From: Gemmatimonadaceae bacterium
GTDB lineage: Bacteria > Gemmatimonadota > Gemmatimonadetes > Gemmatimonadales > Gemmatimonadaceae
NCBI GenBank assembly: GCA_036003045.1
Contig: DASYSS010000022.1
Location: forward strand, 1-64,000
Length of the DNA stretch: 64,000 nt
Direction of reading: 5' to 3'
In this document: in pieces, positions 1 to 8,207 of the stretch
How the letters are laid out: every line of letters starts with the position of its first letter
How positions within the stretch are numbered: the first letter of the stretch is position 1
The notes under the pieces: model-generated
What the model was told of the DNA's origin: nothing
Databases searched by the model: none
Seen by the model: only the letters and a program-made list of their open reading frames with translations
Translations under genes and position numbers: made by a program

Positions 1-195
1 GGGGGCGGGGGCGGGTCTTGATTCGACTCCGCCCTCCTGCGCCTCACACGTGCCACGTCTCCGCACCCCGCCTCCGCACTCGTTCCACCCGCCGCGTTAG
101 CGGCGCAAACACAAAGGGCGGTTCCCCCCGCGGAGACCGCCCTCCATGCCCAGCTTCTTGTTCCGGCCCACCGACTGGCCGGCCCACCGGCCCCG
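1..195. other. intergenic region with terminator-like hairpins
   Basis: I see no gene here. On the minus strand, downstream of the HEAT-repeat gene that stops at 196, there are two hairpins. One has 6-bp arms at 177-182 and 187-192. The other has 6-bp arms at 117-122 and 136-141, followed on the minus strand by a moderately T-rich stretch (CCCTTTGTGTTTG), and could act as a terminator. The sequence at 59-82 is nearly repeated at 44096-44120. Confidence 0.45.
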
Positions 196-1476
196 TTACT
201 TCATCACGATATCCTGAAGCGCGGCTTTGATGCGCGGGTCGTCGGAGCGCGAGAGCTGCGAGATGGCGCGGCGGCGGACGGTGATGTTCTCTTCGCCCTT
301 CACGATCGTGAGCAGCTTGTCGACGGCGGCCTTGTCGCCGCTGCGCATGTAGACGTTGATCAGCGTCTCCTTCATGTTCGGATCGGTGGTCGTGTCGTAG
401 ATGTGAATCAGCTCGGCGATCGGCGCGCCGGCGCGGCTGGCGGCGTCGACGGCGCGGCGGCGCGTCTGGATCGGCGTGTCGCCGTTTTGGGCGAGCGCGA
501 GCAGCCACCTCGTGTTCTCCGAGCCACCCATCTCGGACAGCGAGTTGAACACCGCTTCGCGCGTCCGATCGCTGGAGAGCGTCGGGTACACTTGGCGGAG
601 CAGGGCGGCGTCCTGCGCGGTCGCGAAGTCCTGGCCCAGCGCCCGGAGCGCGACGGTGAGCACCTCGTCGGGGAGGTCCGTGCGCTTGACGGCGGTGCGC
701 AGATATTGACGGGCGCGCGGATCGCCGGAGCGCGCGAGCGCGGACATCGACTCTTTCGCCAGCCACGTGCTCTGGTTCTGCTGCGACAGTTGGATCAACG
801 GCTCGATGCCGGCGCCATGGTCGAGGCGACCGAGCACGGCGAGCCCTTGTTGGCGGACCGACTGATTGTCGCTCTCGTCTTTCACGATGCCGAGGATCGG
901 TTCAGTGACGGCGGCGGGAATCGTCTGCATGCCGTCGGTCGAGCGGCCCAGGTACGAGAGAGCCTGGCGGCGCGTCTCGCGCGGGAGCGCGCCGTTCTTG
1001 GCGATCGCGACGAGCAGCACGGAGGTGTTGGCGCTGTCGGCGAGCATCGCCGGCATGATCGCGTCGCGTCCGACTCGGCCGTCACTCTTCCCCGAAAGCG
1101 AGAGCAGATAGTCGGCGGCCGCTTGCCCGCTGACGTGACCGAGGTCGGTCACGCCGCGCAGCGTCGAGTCGGCCGGACCGACGTACGTCTGCACCGAGAG
1201 TGGAAGCTTGTCCGCGCGATCGACGACGACGCGCACCGGTCCGGGGACGCACGGCTCCAGGCGCCAGTTGTCGCCGTAGAAATTGCCGCTGTAGCTGTTC
1301 GGCCCCGTCTGGATCCAGCTGCGGCCATTGCCGCAGACGCCGGCGCGGGCGGGGAAGTTGAACTGCACTCGTCCGTCGGGTGCGGCGTCGACGCGTGCCG
1401 CGAGGGCGCCACCCTGCGCGCCGGCGAGAGCGGGCGCGGCAACGAGTGCTGCGAGAGCGAAGATGTTTGATCTCAT
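196..1476 (-). CDS. secreted HEAT-repeat protein
   Basis: This 426-residue protein starts with a clear signal peptide (hydrophobic core LAALVAAPALAGA, likely cut after AGA), so it probably acts in the periplasm or outside. Residues from about 120 to the end form successive 30-35 residue helical units with the pattern of HEAT/PBS repeats (for example the units around RQQGLAVLGRLD, ARSGDPRARQYL and ARRAISQLSRSDDPRIKAAL-like stretches), which normally act as protein-binding scaffolds. No catalytic motif is visible. Its ATG overlaps the stop of the upstream HEAT gene by 4 bases (ATGA), so the two are translationally coupled. It is the last gene of the ECF sigma operon read from 4682. The HEAT-scaffold reading is based on pattern; ligand and role are unknown. 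Confidence 0.85.
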   Translation of the reverse strand: MRSNIFALAALVAAPALAGAQGGALAARVDAAPDGRVQFNFPARAGVCGNGRSWIQTGPNSYSGNFYGDNWRLEPCVPGPVRVVVDRADKLPLSVQTYVGPADSTLRGVTDLGHVSGQAAADYLLSLSGKSDGRVGRDAIMPAMLADSANTSVLLVAIAKNGALPRETRRQALSYLGRSTDGMQTIPAAVTEPILGIVKDESDNQSVRQQGLAVLGRLDHGAGIEPLIQLSQQNQSTWLAKESMSALARSGDPRARQYLRTAVKRTDLPDEVLTVALRALGQDFATAQDAALLRQVYPTLSSDRTREAVFNSLSEMGGSENTRWLLALAQNGDTPIQTRRRAVDAASRAGAPIAELIHIYDTTTDPNMKETLINVYMRSGDKAAVDKLLTIVKGEENITVRRRAISQLSRSDDPRIKAALQDIVMK

Positions 1477-3374
1477 GGCTTCTTCCCTTCGATCATGTCA
1501 TTGAGAAGCTGCGTGGCCCGGGGATCGTTGCGGCGAATGATCGCCTGAACGGCTTCCTTCTTGATTTGCGGCACGGTGCTGGTCTTCGCGATGTCGATCA
1601 GCTTGTCGGCTGACTCCGAATCCCTGCGGCTGCCCAGGATCTGGACGATGCGCGAGCGGACATCGTAGCTCTCGGCGGCGTCGTAGATCTTCGCCAGGTC
1701 CGCGGTCGTGACCGTCGGAGAACGCGAGAGACGCGAGAGCGCGGCAGAGCGGGTGCGGCTCGACTCGTTGGAGTTCTTGGCGACCGATAGGACGAATACG
1801 TCGTTGTCCGTGCCGCCGATGCGAGACAGGGTGTTCAGAATTGCTTCCTTCATCTGATCGTTCTCGGCTCTGGGATAGAGCCCGCGCAGATACGCCGCGT
1901 CGTCGGTCGTGGCGCGGTCGGAGCTGAAGCTGTTGATCGCTTCGATCCGGAGATTCAACGGCGCGTCCTTGCGGTCGATCAGAGTGCGCATGCCCGAACG
2001 AGCCTTCGGGTTGTCGCTCGAGTTGAGCGCACGGATCACAGCGCGCTGAATGCGCTCGTCCGGATCGTTCTTGAGCAGGTCGTCGAGCGTAGCGAGGCCG
2101 GCGTCACCGGGCAGGCGGCCCAGGAAGTTGATCGCCGAGATGCGCACGTCGATACTCGGATCGGACTTCGCCGTCGCGATCAGGAGCGGCGCCACGTCGG
2201 CTTCGGACTTGCCGCCGAGTACGAACACGGCTGCCCGACGGAGCGAGACCGAACAGTCGTCCTTGCGCTCGAGCACCCTCTTGATGGCCGGCAGCCAGGT
2301 CGGGGCGTCCATCCGCGCGATGTTGTTGAGGATCTCGACCTTGACTTCGGTGTCCTCGCGGTCGCACGGCGATCCGATGGACGGAGCCACGCGGTTGAGC
2401 TCCTGCTGCGCTTCCGCATCGCCACGCTGAGCGAGCGCGCCGTTCACGCGAATGTAGAGCGTGGCCACCTCGGAATCGCCGAAACCGTTGCGTGTGTTGT
2501 AGACCATCGTGCAACCGTAGCCGCCACAGCCCTGGCCAATGCCGACGCGGACCGCATTGGAAACTTCGCCCGAATTCGTCGTGTTCGTGGCGCGCGGGGG
2601 CAACTTGGCGACCATCGGCTTGAGAATCTTCGCCGATTGATGGAGCTCGTCGGTCGTGCCGATCTTGTACCGAGCGAGTGCCTCGTAGTACTGCGAGGCG
2701 TCCGTCAGCTGCGACTTCGAGGCGTACTTCTGCACGACCTCATTGAACATCCGCGCCGCACGGCCGTAATCGCCGTTGTTGAGCGCCTCGCGGGCGATAC
2801 GATAAACGGAGTCCGCCGGGTCACCCTGCACCCACGGCGCGGGCACCGATCGATCCGTGAAATCGCGACCACCGAAAGTGACGAATGGAGCCGGAGTCAC
2901 GATTGGAGCCATCGGCGCCATCGGAGCGATCGCCCGCGGAGACGAAATGTACGGCGTGGAGAGCGCCATCGGCGCCGCCGCAAAGTCTCGTGAGAAGCGC
3001 TCGGCGTTGACGCGAGCGATCTCGCGGATGTTGTCCTGGTCGATGCGAACCGCCTGGCGGGCCGCTTCCTGCGCTTGGCGCGCGATCTCCCGCGCCTGAT
3101 CCTGGTCGATGCGCGCGGCTTCTCGCGCTACGTCCGCCGCGTGTCGCGCGATCTCTCGCTCATAGTCCCGATCGATGTCGTAGTCGAGATCTCTCGGGAT
3201 TCGCACAGCGCGCGGTGCCGGGACCGGCGCGGTCGGTGGAACCGGTGACACGGGGGACGGCGCGGGCGCCGGCACCGGTCTCGCCGGCGGTGTGGGTGGT
3301 GTCGGCGGCTCCTGGGCCAGGCCGACGACCGATCCGGCAGTGAGCGCAACAAAGGCGAGCGTGATCCGTTTCAT
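1473..3374 (-). CDS. secreted HEAT-repeat protein with coiled-coil and TPR-like segments
   Basis: The start is ATG at 3374, preceded by AGGAGA and giving the signal peptide MKRITLAFVALTAGSVVGLA; an upstream extension would have neither. The mature protein (about 610 residues) has a Pro-rich stretch (EPPTPPTPPARPVPAP), then a charged heptad-like region with repeated REIARQAQEAARQ / RIDQDN units (probable coiled coil), a short MAPMAPMAP repeat, a TPR-like helical pair (YRIAREALNNGDYGRAARMF), and a long C-terminal array of HEAT repeats. The upstream stop TAG at 3385-3387 is part of its ribosome-binding site. No enzyme motif is seen. It is probably a periplasmic scaffold or sensor output of the adjacent ECF sigma factor; this is inferred from the operon only. 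Confidence 0.85.
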   Translation of the reverse strand: MKRITLAFVALTAGSVVGLAQEPPTPPTPPARPVPAPAPSPVSPVPPTAPVPAPRAVRIPRDLDYDIDRDYEREIARHAADVAREAARIDQDQAREIARQAQEAARQAVRIDQDNIREIARVNAERFSRDFAAAPMALSTPYISSPRAIAPMAPMAPIVTPAPFVTFGGRDFTDRSVPAPWVQGDPADSVYRIAREALNNGDYGRAARMFNEVVQKYASKSQLTDASQYYEALARYKIGTTDELHQSAKILKPMVAKLPPRATNTTNSGEVSNAVRVGIGQGCGGYGCTMVYNTRNGFGDSEVATLYIRVNGALAQRGDAEAQQELNRVAPSIGSPCDREDTEVKVEILNNIARMDAPTWLPAIKRVLERKDDCSVSLRRAAVFVLGGKSEADVAPLLIATAKSDPSIDVRISAINFLGRLPGDAGLATLDDLLKNDPDERIQRAVIRALNSSDNPKARSGMRTLIDRKDAPLNLRIEAINSFSSDRATTDDAAYLRGLYPRAENDQMKEAILNTLSRIGGTDNDVFVLSVAKNSNESSRTRSAALSRLSRSPTVTTADLAKIYDAAESYDVRSRIVQILGSRRDSESADKLIDIAKTSTVPQIKKEAVQAIIRRNDPRATQLLNDMIEGKKP

Positions 3375-3384
3375 CGCTCTTCTC

Positions 3385-4050
3385 CTAATTCGCAGAAATG
3401 TCAGCGACCGCCGTACGCAGCCGCGGGATGACGTCGCGCTGTTCGAGCGCGCGGTTGATGAGGTCCAGCTCCGTGCGATCCTGCCCATTCTGTCCGTTCT
3501 GAAGCCGGACGACCTGCGCGAGCACCAACTCGAGATCCTCGAGCAGGGCGCGCATCTGCGTATCGTTCGCGGCCGGCGAGTCCAGCAGCAACCGCGTGCG
3601 CGTCAGCAGCTCGGCGGCCCGGCCGACGAACTTGTCGTCCGGGTGCCCGGAGCGCGTCTCGGACGGCAGCGCGATCAACAGCGCCGCGGTCTGGCCGAGG
3701 TACTGCGACGTCTCGACGTTGTAGGGCGCGTCGAACGCGGTGTCCGACTGCCGAACCGGTGAGACGCTCGCCATCGCGACTTCCGACTGCTTCGCAGGTG
3801 CAGCGTCGTGCTTCATCATCGTGGACGCGCGGCCCAATCCAATACCGATCACCAGCGTAGCCGCGGCGAGCCAACCCGATGCGCGCGTTCCGAGCCATCG
3901 CGCCTCGATGCGAGCCGGCTTCGTCGTCGCGACCACGCCCCAAGTTTCACGCTCGATCTCGGACCACATGCCGTCGAGATCGGGCTGAGGCGGTTTGCGA
4001 TACGTTCGCGCGGCGTCGCGCATGAGTGCTTCGAATCGATCTTCCTTCAT
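3385..4050 (-). CDS. single-pass membrane protein, probable anti-sigma factor
   Basis: This protein has 221 residues with one transmembrane segment at about residues 58-75 (SGWLAAATLVIGIGLGRA). The roughly 50-residue N-terminal part is cytoplasmic in an N-in topology and the rest would be periplasmic. The ATG overlaps the TGA of the ECF sigma gene by 4 bases, the classical arrangement for sigma/anti-sigma pairs. I see no zinc-binding HxxxCxxC motif of the ZAS family, so family membership cannot be shown; the role is inferred from position, topology and size. The C-terminal half is helical and charged (leucine-rich around ALLEDLELVLAQVVRLQ). It could instead be a scaffold for the two HEAT proteins encoded downstream. 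Confidence 0.75.
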   Translation of the reverse strand: MKEDRFEALMRDAARTYRKPPQPDLDGMWSEIERETWGVVATTKPARIEARWLGTRASGWLAAATLVIGIGLGRASTMMKHDAAPAKQSEVAMASVSPVRQSDTAFDAPYNVETSQYLGQTAALLIALPSETRSGHPDDKFVGRAAELLTRTRLLLDSPAANDTQMRALLEDLELVLAQVVRLQNGQNGQDRTELDLINRALEQRDVIPRLRTAVADISAN

Positions 4051-4682
4051 GATTCCAACTCTCCGGGTGCCAGGTCGCTGAGCGCGGCGCGAAGTTGCGC
4101 GCGGGCCTGCGACAGCCGGCTCTTGCAGGTTCCTTCGGCCACGCCGAGGACTTCGGCGATCTCGGTGTGGGTGTAGCCCTCGATGTCGTGCATGATGACT
4201 GTCGTGCGGTAGATCTCCGGCAGGGCATCGATCGCGCGGTGCAGTCGGTCGCGAAGCACGGGGTCGACACCCGAGTCCGAACCGGCGAACGGATGGACGT
4301 CCTCGAGCGACGTCTCCCGTTCCCTGAACCGCTTCACCTTTCGCATCGCGTTCGCCACGACTGTGACGGTGACTCGATGTAGCCAGGTGGAGAGCGCCGA
4401 GTCCCCGCGAAAGCGGGCCAGCTGACTGAAGGCGCGCACGAACGTGTCCTGCGTGAACTCGCGAGCCAGGTCGGCGTCTCCGGTCAACCGGAAGGCGAGC
4501 CGGAATACCCGGGGCGAGTGCGCGTCATAGAGCTCGCGCGCTGCGATCCGGTCTCCGGCGAGGACCCGAGCGATCAGTTCGGGTTCGCTCACCCGGTGGG
4601 CGGTCTGTAAGGCAACGGCCGGTCTGGTCACGTGTTGCATGCTTAGATGCAAGGTGTTGGGAAAGCGTTCGATGGGGCGCAT
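4047..4682 (-). CDS. ECF-subfamily RNA polymerase sigma factor
   Basis: The protein shows sigma region 2 (ARELYDAHSPRVFRLAFRLT, then DLAREFTQDTFVRAF) and region 4 (LPEIYRTTVIMHDIEGYTHTEIAEVL followed by GVAEGTCKSRLSQARAQL), with no region 1 or 3, as in ECF factors. Length is 211 residues from the ATG at 4682 or 197 from a second in-frame ATG at 4640. The conserved part begins well after both, so the start is undecided. A TTGCAT-N6-ATGCAA inverted repeat at 4635-4652 overlaps the second ATG. The gene heads the minus-strand operon that continues with the membrane partner and two HEAT-repeat proteins. It most likely directs transcription of its own operon and other envelope genes, as ECF factors usually do. 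Confidence 0.95.
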   Translation of the reverse strand: MRPIERFPNTLHLSMQHVTRPAVALQTAHRVSEPELIARVLAGDRIAARELYDAHSPRVFRLAFRLTGDADLAREFTQDTFVRAFSQLARFRGDSALSTWLHRVTVTVVANAMRKVKRFRERETSLEDVHPFAGSDSGVDPVLRDRLHRAIDALPEIYRTTVIMHDIEGYTHTEIAEVLGVAEGTCKSRLSQARAQLRAALSDLAPGELES

Positions 4683-4730
4683 GGACAGGTGGACAGGTGG
4701 ACAGGTGGACCGGTGGACCGGTGGACCGGT
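4683..4730. repeat. six tandem copies of an 8-bp unit GGAC(A/C)GGT
   Basis: Six contiguous copies occupy 4683-4730: three of GGACAGGT, then three of GGACCGGT. The array lies in the divergent gap between the ECF sigma gene (minus) and the PadR gene (plus), directly abutting the upstream ATG of the sigma gene. Simple repeats of this kind can change copy number by slippage, but no function is shown. Confidence 0.9.
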
Positions 4731-4770
4731 AGCCGGTGCAAACCTTTTTGACCGTCGCCGGGTCTAATCT

Positions 4771-4789
4771 CCCCGGAACCTTTCCGGGG
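4771..4789. promoter_or_regulatory. 8-bp perfect inverted repeat upstream of padR
   Basis: CCCCGGAA (4771-4778) and TTCCGGGG (4782-4789) are separated by 3 bases, and the right arm contains the likely Shine-Dalgarno GGGG(A) of the PadR gene. It could be a PadR operator or an RNA hairpin hiding the ribosome-binding site. A different inverted repeat with the same AACCTT centre sits before the second PadR gene (53431-53445). Confidence 0.45.
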
Positions 4790-4797
4790 ACTTGAAA

Positions 4798-5124
4798 GTG
4801 GCTGATCTCGACCTCCTCCAGGGTACGCTCGACACCCTGGTTCTCAAGACCCTGTCTTGGGGCCCACGCCATGGCTATGCGGTCGCGCAGTGGATCAAGG
4901 CGACGAGCGATGGGACGATCAACGTCGAGGATCGAGCCCTTTACGTCGCCCTCCACCGGCTGGAAGAGAGGCGGCTCGTCGAGTCGAAGTGGGGGCTCTC
5001 CGAGAACAATCGGAAAGCGAAGTACTACCAGTTGACCGCGGCCGGGCGGGGGCAGCTCAAGCAGCGGTCAGCGGACTGGACGGAGTACGCCAACGCGGTG
5101 TTCAAGATCCTGCGAATCGCGTGA
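4798..5124 (+). CDS. PadR-family transcriptional regulator
   Basis: This 108-residue winged-helix protein has the PadR N-terminal signature ([29 protein letters not shown]) and the wing segment [23 protein letters not shown] at 4798 is preferred because GGGGA (4786-4790) lies 7 bases upstream; an in-frame TTG at 4792 would be only one base from it. The stop is 10 bases before the ADOP permease ATG, so the two form an operon. PadR proteins of this type usually repress the adjacent transporter genes. The inverted repeat at 4771-4789 is a candidate operator. Ligand unknown. Confidence 0.93.
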   Translation: MADLDLLQGTLDTLVLKTLSWGPRHGYAVAQWIKATSDGTINVEDRALYVALHRLEERRLVESKWGLSENNRKAKYYQLTAAGRGQLKQRSADWTEYANAVFKILRIA

Positions 5125-5134
5125 GGACGTTTCC

Positions 5135-7795
5135 ATGACCGACGACACGCCCAAAAAGCTCTTCCACCACGAAGCGACCCGTCGAACCGTTCAGCGCGAC
5201 GTCGACGACGAGATGCGGTTCCATCTGGAGCAGCGCATCGACGACCTCGTCGCACGAGGAATGTCGGCGGACGACGCGCGTGAGTTGGCCGTCAGAGAAT
5301 TCGGCGACGTGAAAGCCGCCCGCGCGGAGCTGGCGTCGATGGACCGGCGCCGCGTCAGAAAATTCGCCGCGACCGAGTGGATCGCCTCGGTCGGTCAAGA
5401 CATCAAGTTCGCGGCGCGCTCGCTGCGCAAGCGTCCGGGATTTGCGGCCGCGGTGCTGCTCACCCTCGCGCTCGGGATCGGCGCCAACGCGGCGATCTTC
5501 AGCGTCGTCGAAGCGGTGCTGATCAAACCGCTTCCGTTCTCACGGCCCGACCGGCTGGTTCACCTCTGGGAAGTCTACCAGTCGAGAGTCGACAACCGGT
5601 CGGAGGCGTCGTACCCGGACTATCTCGATTGGCGCGCGCGGAACCGATCGTTCTCCGATATGGCCGGCTACTACGCCGGTGCGTTCGTGTACGGCGCCGA
5701 ACACCCACAGATCGTCCGCGCCGGCAAAACGACAGCGAACTTCTTCGACGTGCTCGGTGTGCACGCCGAGCTCGGGCGGACATTCGCCGAGGGCGAAGAC
5801 GCCGTCGGTGCACCGCGTCGTGTGCTGCTCGGCTACGGCTTCTGGCAACGCGGCTTCGCGGGTGATCGATCGGTCATCGGCCGCACGATCACGCTCGACG
5901 GGACGAACGCGACGATCATCGGCGTGTTGCCGAAGGATTTTCAATTCGCCCGCGTGGGGAACGTCTCGATCTGGGCGCCGATCGATCGACTCGACCGCTC
6001 GCGGCAACAGCGCGGCATGCACTGGCTCAACATCGTCGCTCGACTCAAGGATGGTGTCACGCTTCGCACTGCGTCTCTGAACATGTCGGCGATAATGGGA
6101 CAGCTCGCGCGCGAGTATCCACCGACGAACAACGGGCGTGACGCCCAAGTGATCGCGCTGCGCGATCAGCTCATCGGTTCGGTGCGGCCACTCGTGGTGC
6201 TTCTATACGGCGCTGTCGCTGTGATGCTGCTCGTCGCGTGCGCGAACGTCGCGAACCTGCTGCTGATGCGCGGCGCCGATCGCCGCCGAGAGGTCGCGGT
6301 CCGCATCGCGCTCGGCGCGGGGCGCGGGCGGCTCGTGCGCCAACTGATGACGGAGAGCCTGCTGCTCGCGGTGCTGGGGGGTGCGGCGGGGCTGGTCGTC
6401 GCGCACTACGGGATCCACACGCTCGTCGGCGTCATTCCGCCTGGGCAACGGCCGCCTGCGCTGGCCGACGTCGGTGTCAACGGTCCGGTGGCGATCTACA
6501 GTTGCCTCATCTCGGTCGTCGCCGGCGTGTTGTTCGGCCTCGTGCCCGCGCTGCGCGAAGCGCGTCCGCAGATGGCGGAGGTGCTGAAACAGGGCGTGCG
6601 CGGCAGCGCGCGGGCCGGAGCGGTGCGCGACGCGCTGGTCGTCGGCGAAGTCGCGCTCACGATGGTATTGATGTCGGGCGCCGCGCTCTTCGGACGCAGC
6701 CTCGTCAAGCTCATGTCGATCCAGCTCGGCTTTCAGGCCGAGCATCTGACGATCGCGGGCGTGTTCTTGCCTGACGCGAACTACGTGAAGCCGGAGCTGC
6801 GCGTCGCGACCTTCGACCAAATCGTCAGCCGAGCGCGCGCGCTGCCCGGCGTGGACGCCGCCGGTCTGGTCACGAAACTCCCGCTCGATTGGGGGAACAG
6901 CGTCGGCTTCGACATCGTCGGACAGGCGCCGACCGAGCCAGGGAAGGAACCGACGGCGAGCTATCGGACGTCTAGCCCGGGCTACTTCTCCGCGCTCGAG
7001 ATTCCCCTTTCGCATGGACGTGATTTCGGCGCGGGCGACGGCGTCGCCAATGCGCCGCCCGCGGGCATCGTGAATCGCGCGTTCGCCGAGGCCTACTTCA
7101 AGAACGGAAACGCAATCGGGCAGTCGGTCGTGATGGGCGGCGGACGCGACACGATTCACATCGTCGGCCAGGTCGGCGACGTTCCGATCGGCAATATCGA
7201 CGAACACATTCCGCCAACGCTCTACGTTCCGTTTGCTCAAGATCCAGAGACGTACATGAGCATCGCGATCCGGTCACAACGCGACGTCGGCGAGTTGGCG
7301 CGCGAGCTGACGCGGATCGTCGAGGAAACGGCTCCCGGCGCCGGAGTGGTCAACCCGATGGCGATGGATCAGTTGATCACGAATTCGTCTTCGGTCTTCA
7401 TGCGTCGATTCCCGCTGCTGCTCATCGGCGCGTTCGCCGCGGCGACGCTCGTGCTCGCGCTGATCGGTGTGTACGGCGTCGTGAGCTACTCCGTCGCACA
7501 GCGCACGCGCGAGCTCGGCATCCGCGTGGCACTCGGCGCGCAAACGCGAAGTCTCGTGATGCTCGTGGTTCGTCACGGTGCGTGGATGGCGGCCGCCGGA
7601 GTGACGATCGGCATCGCGTCGTCGCTGCTCCTCGGGAGATTCGTCGCCGGGATGCTCTACGGAATCGGAGCGCGCGATCCGGTGACTTTGGCGCTCGTGT
7701 CGATCGTGCTTGGCGTAGCCGCCGTGTCGGCGACGATCGTGCCGGCGAAGAGGGCGACGAAGGTGGATCCGGCGGTGGCGTTGCAGGCGGAATAG
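5135..7795 (+). CDS. ADOP-type ABC transporter permease (MacB/FtsX, duplicated)
   Basis: The protein has 886 residues in the order: N-terminal charged domain typical of PadR-linked permeases ([30 protein letters not shown]), first membrane helix at about residue 105 ([20 protein letters not shown]), periplasmic MacB_PCD domain, three-helix FtsX block (about 350-470), a second MacB_PCD domain, and a final FtsX block with the [14 protein letters not shown] signature. Two permease halves in one chain are characteristic of the ADOP family. No ATPase is encoded next to it, which is usual for these genes. The substrate is unknown; homologues are annotated for export or mechanotransmission. It is co-transcribed with the PadR gene 10 bases upstream. 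Confidence 0.93.
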   Translation: MTDDTPKKLFHHEATRRTVQRDVDDEMRFHLEQRIDDLVARGMSADDARELAVREFGDVKAARAELASMDRRRVRKFAATEWIASVGQDIKFAARSLRKRPGFAAAVLLTLALGIGANAAIFSVVEAVLIKPLPFSRPDRLVHLWEVYQSRVDNRSEASYPDYLDWRARNRSFSDMAGYYAGAFVYGAEHPQIVRAGKTTANFFDVLGVHAELGRTFAEGEDAVGAPRRVLLGYGFWQRGFAGDRSVIGRTITLDGTNATIIGVLPKDFQFARVGNVSIWAPIDRLDRSRQQRGMHWLNIVARLKDGVTLRTASLNMSAIMGQLAREYPPTNNGRDAQVIALRDQLIGSVRPLVVLLYGAVAVMLLVACANVANLLLMRGADRRREVAVRIALGAGRGRLVRQLMTESLLLAVLGGAAGLVVAHYGIHTLVGVIPPGQRPPALADVGVNGPVAIYSCLISVVAGVLFGLVPALREARPQMAEVLKQGVRGSARAGAVRDALVVGEVALTMVLMSGAALFGRSLVKLMSIQLGFQAEHLTIAGVFLPDANYVKPELRVATFDQIVSRARALPGVDAAGLVTKLPLDWGNSVGFDIVGQAPTEPGKEPTASYRTSSPGYFSALEIPLSHGRDFGAGDGVANAPPAGIVNRAFAEAYFKNGNAIGQSVVMGGGRDTIHIVGQVGDVPIGNIDEHIPPTLYVPFAQDPETYMSIAIRSQRDVGELARELTRIVEETAPGAGVVNPMAMDQLITNSSSVFMRRFPLLLIGAFAAATLVLALIGVYGVVSYSVAQRTRELGIRVALGAQTRSLVMLVVRHGAWMAAAGVTIGIASSLLLGRFVAGMLYGIGARDPVTLALVSIVLGVAAVSATIVPAKRATKVDPAVALQAE

Positions 7796-8207
7796 GAGAG
7801 CAAACGGCGCGCAGCCATTCGCGGCTGTCGCGCCGAGCAGGCCACGTTCCTGTGGGACGTCGGACGTCTGAATTCGGACATCTGACGTCAGACCAGCCCT
7901 CGCCATACGGCGGTCGGCTCAGAGGGGAAGCTCCTCTAGCCCCGGCCCGAGCGGGCCCTGAACCGAAGAGAGGTACAGACCGGGATGTTTGGTAAGTCGT
8001 GACCGGGATGATCGGTCAGTCGGGCTGCACGTTATGGGCTTCACGCGGAGAAGCCCATGCCCTGGCGTCCCGAGTCTGTCATGTCCCAGCTGCCTTGGGC
8101 CGGCTGACGCTCGGGGTCTGTTCGGCGCATCAGGGCGCGGGCGCCGAGTGGCCGCGATCCGGAGTCCTGGTTGACCGAGCGGGGTCTCACGCGTATCCTC
8201 GCGCCCC
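7796..8207. other. 412-bp intergenic region with palindromes and a direct repeat
   Basis: I find no credible gene here. Structures seen are: a 12-bp perfect palindrome TCTGACGTCAGA at 7881-7892 within a run of GAC-rich half sites; small hairpins at 7921-7937 and 7944-7957; two adjacent near-identical 22-bp direct repeats at 7978-7999 and 8001-8022, both beginning GACCGGGATG and ending AGTCG; and a hairpin with perfect 9-bp arms ATGGGCTTC / GAAGCCCAT at 8034-8042 and 8050-8058. None is followed by a T-run. The region follows the ADOP gene and precedes the APC transporter gene. Confidence 0.6.

Noticed and set aside
4683-4730. CRISPR-like array
   Set aside because: Units are 8 bp with no spacers and there are no cas genes in the window.
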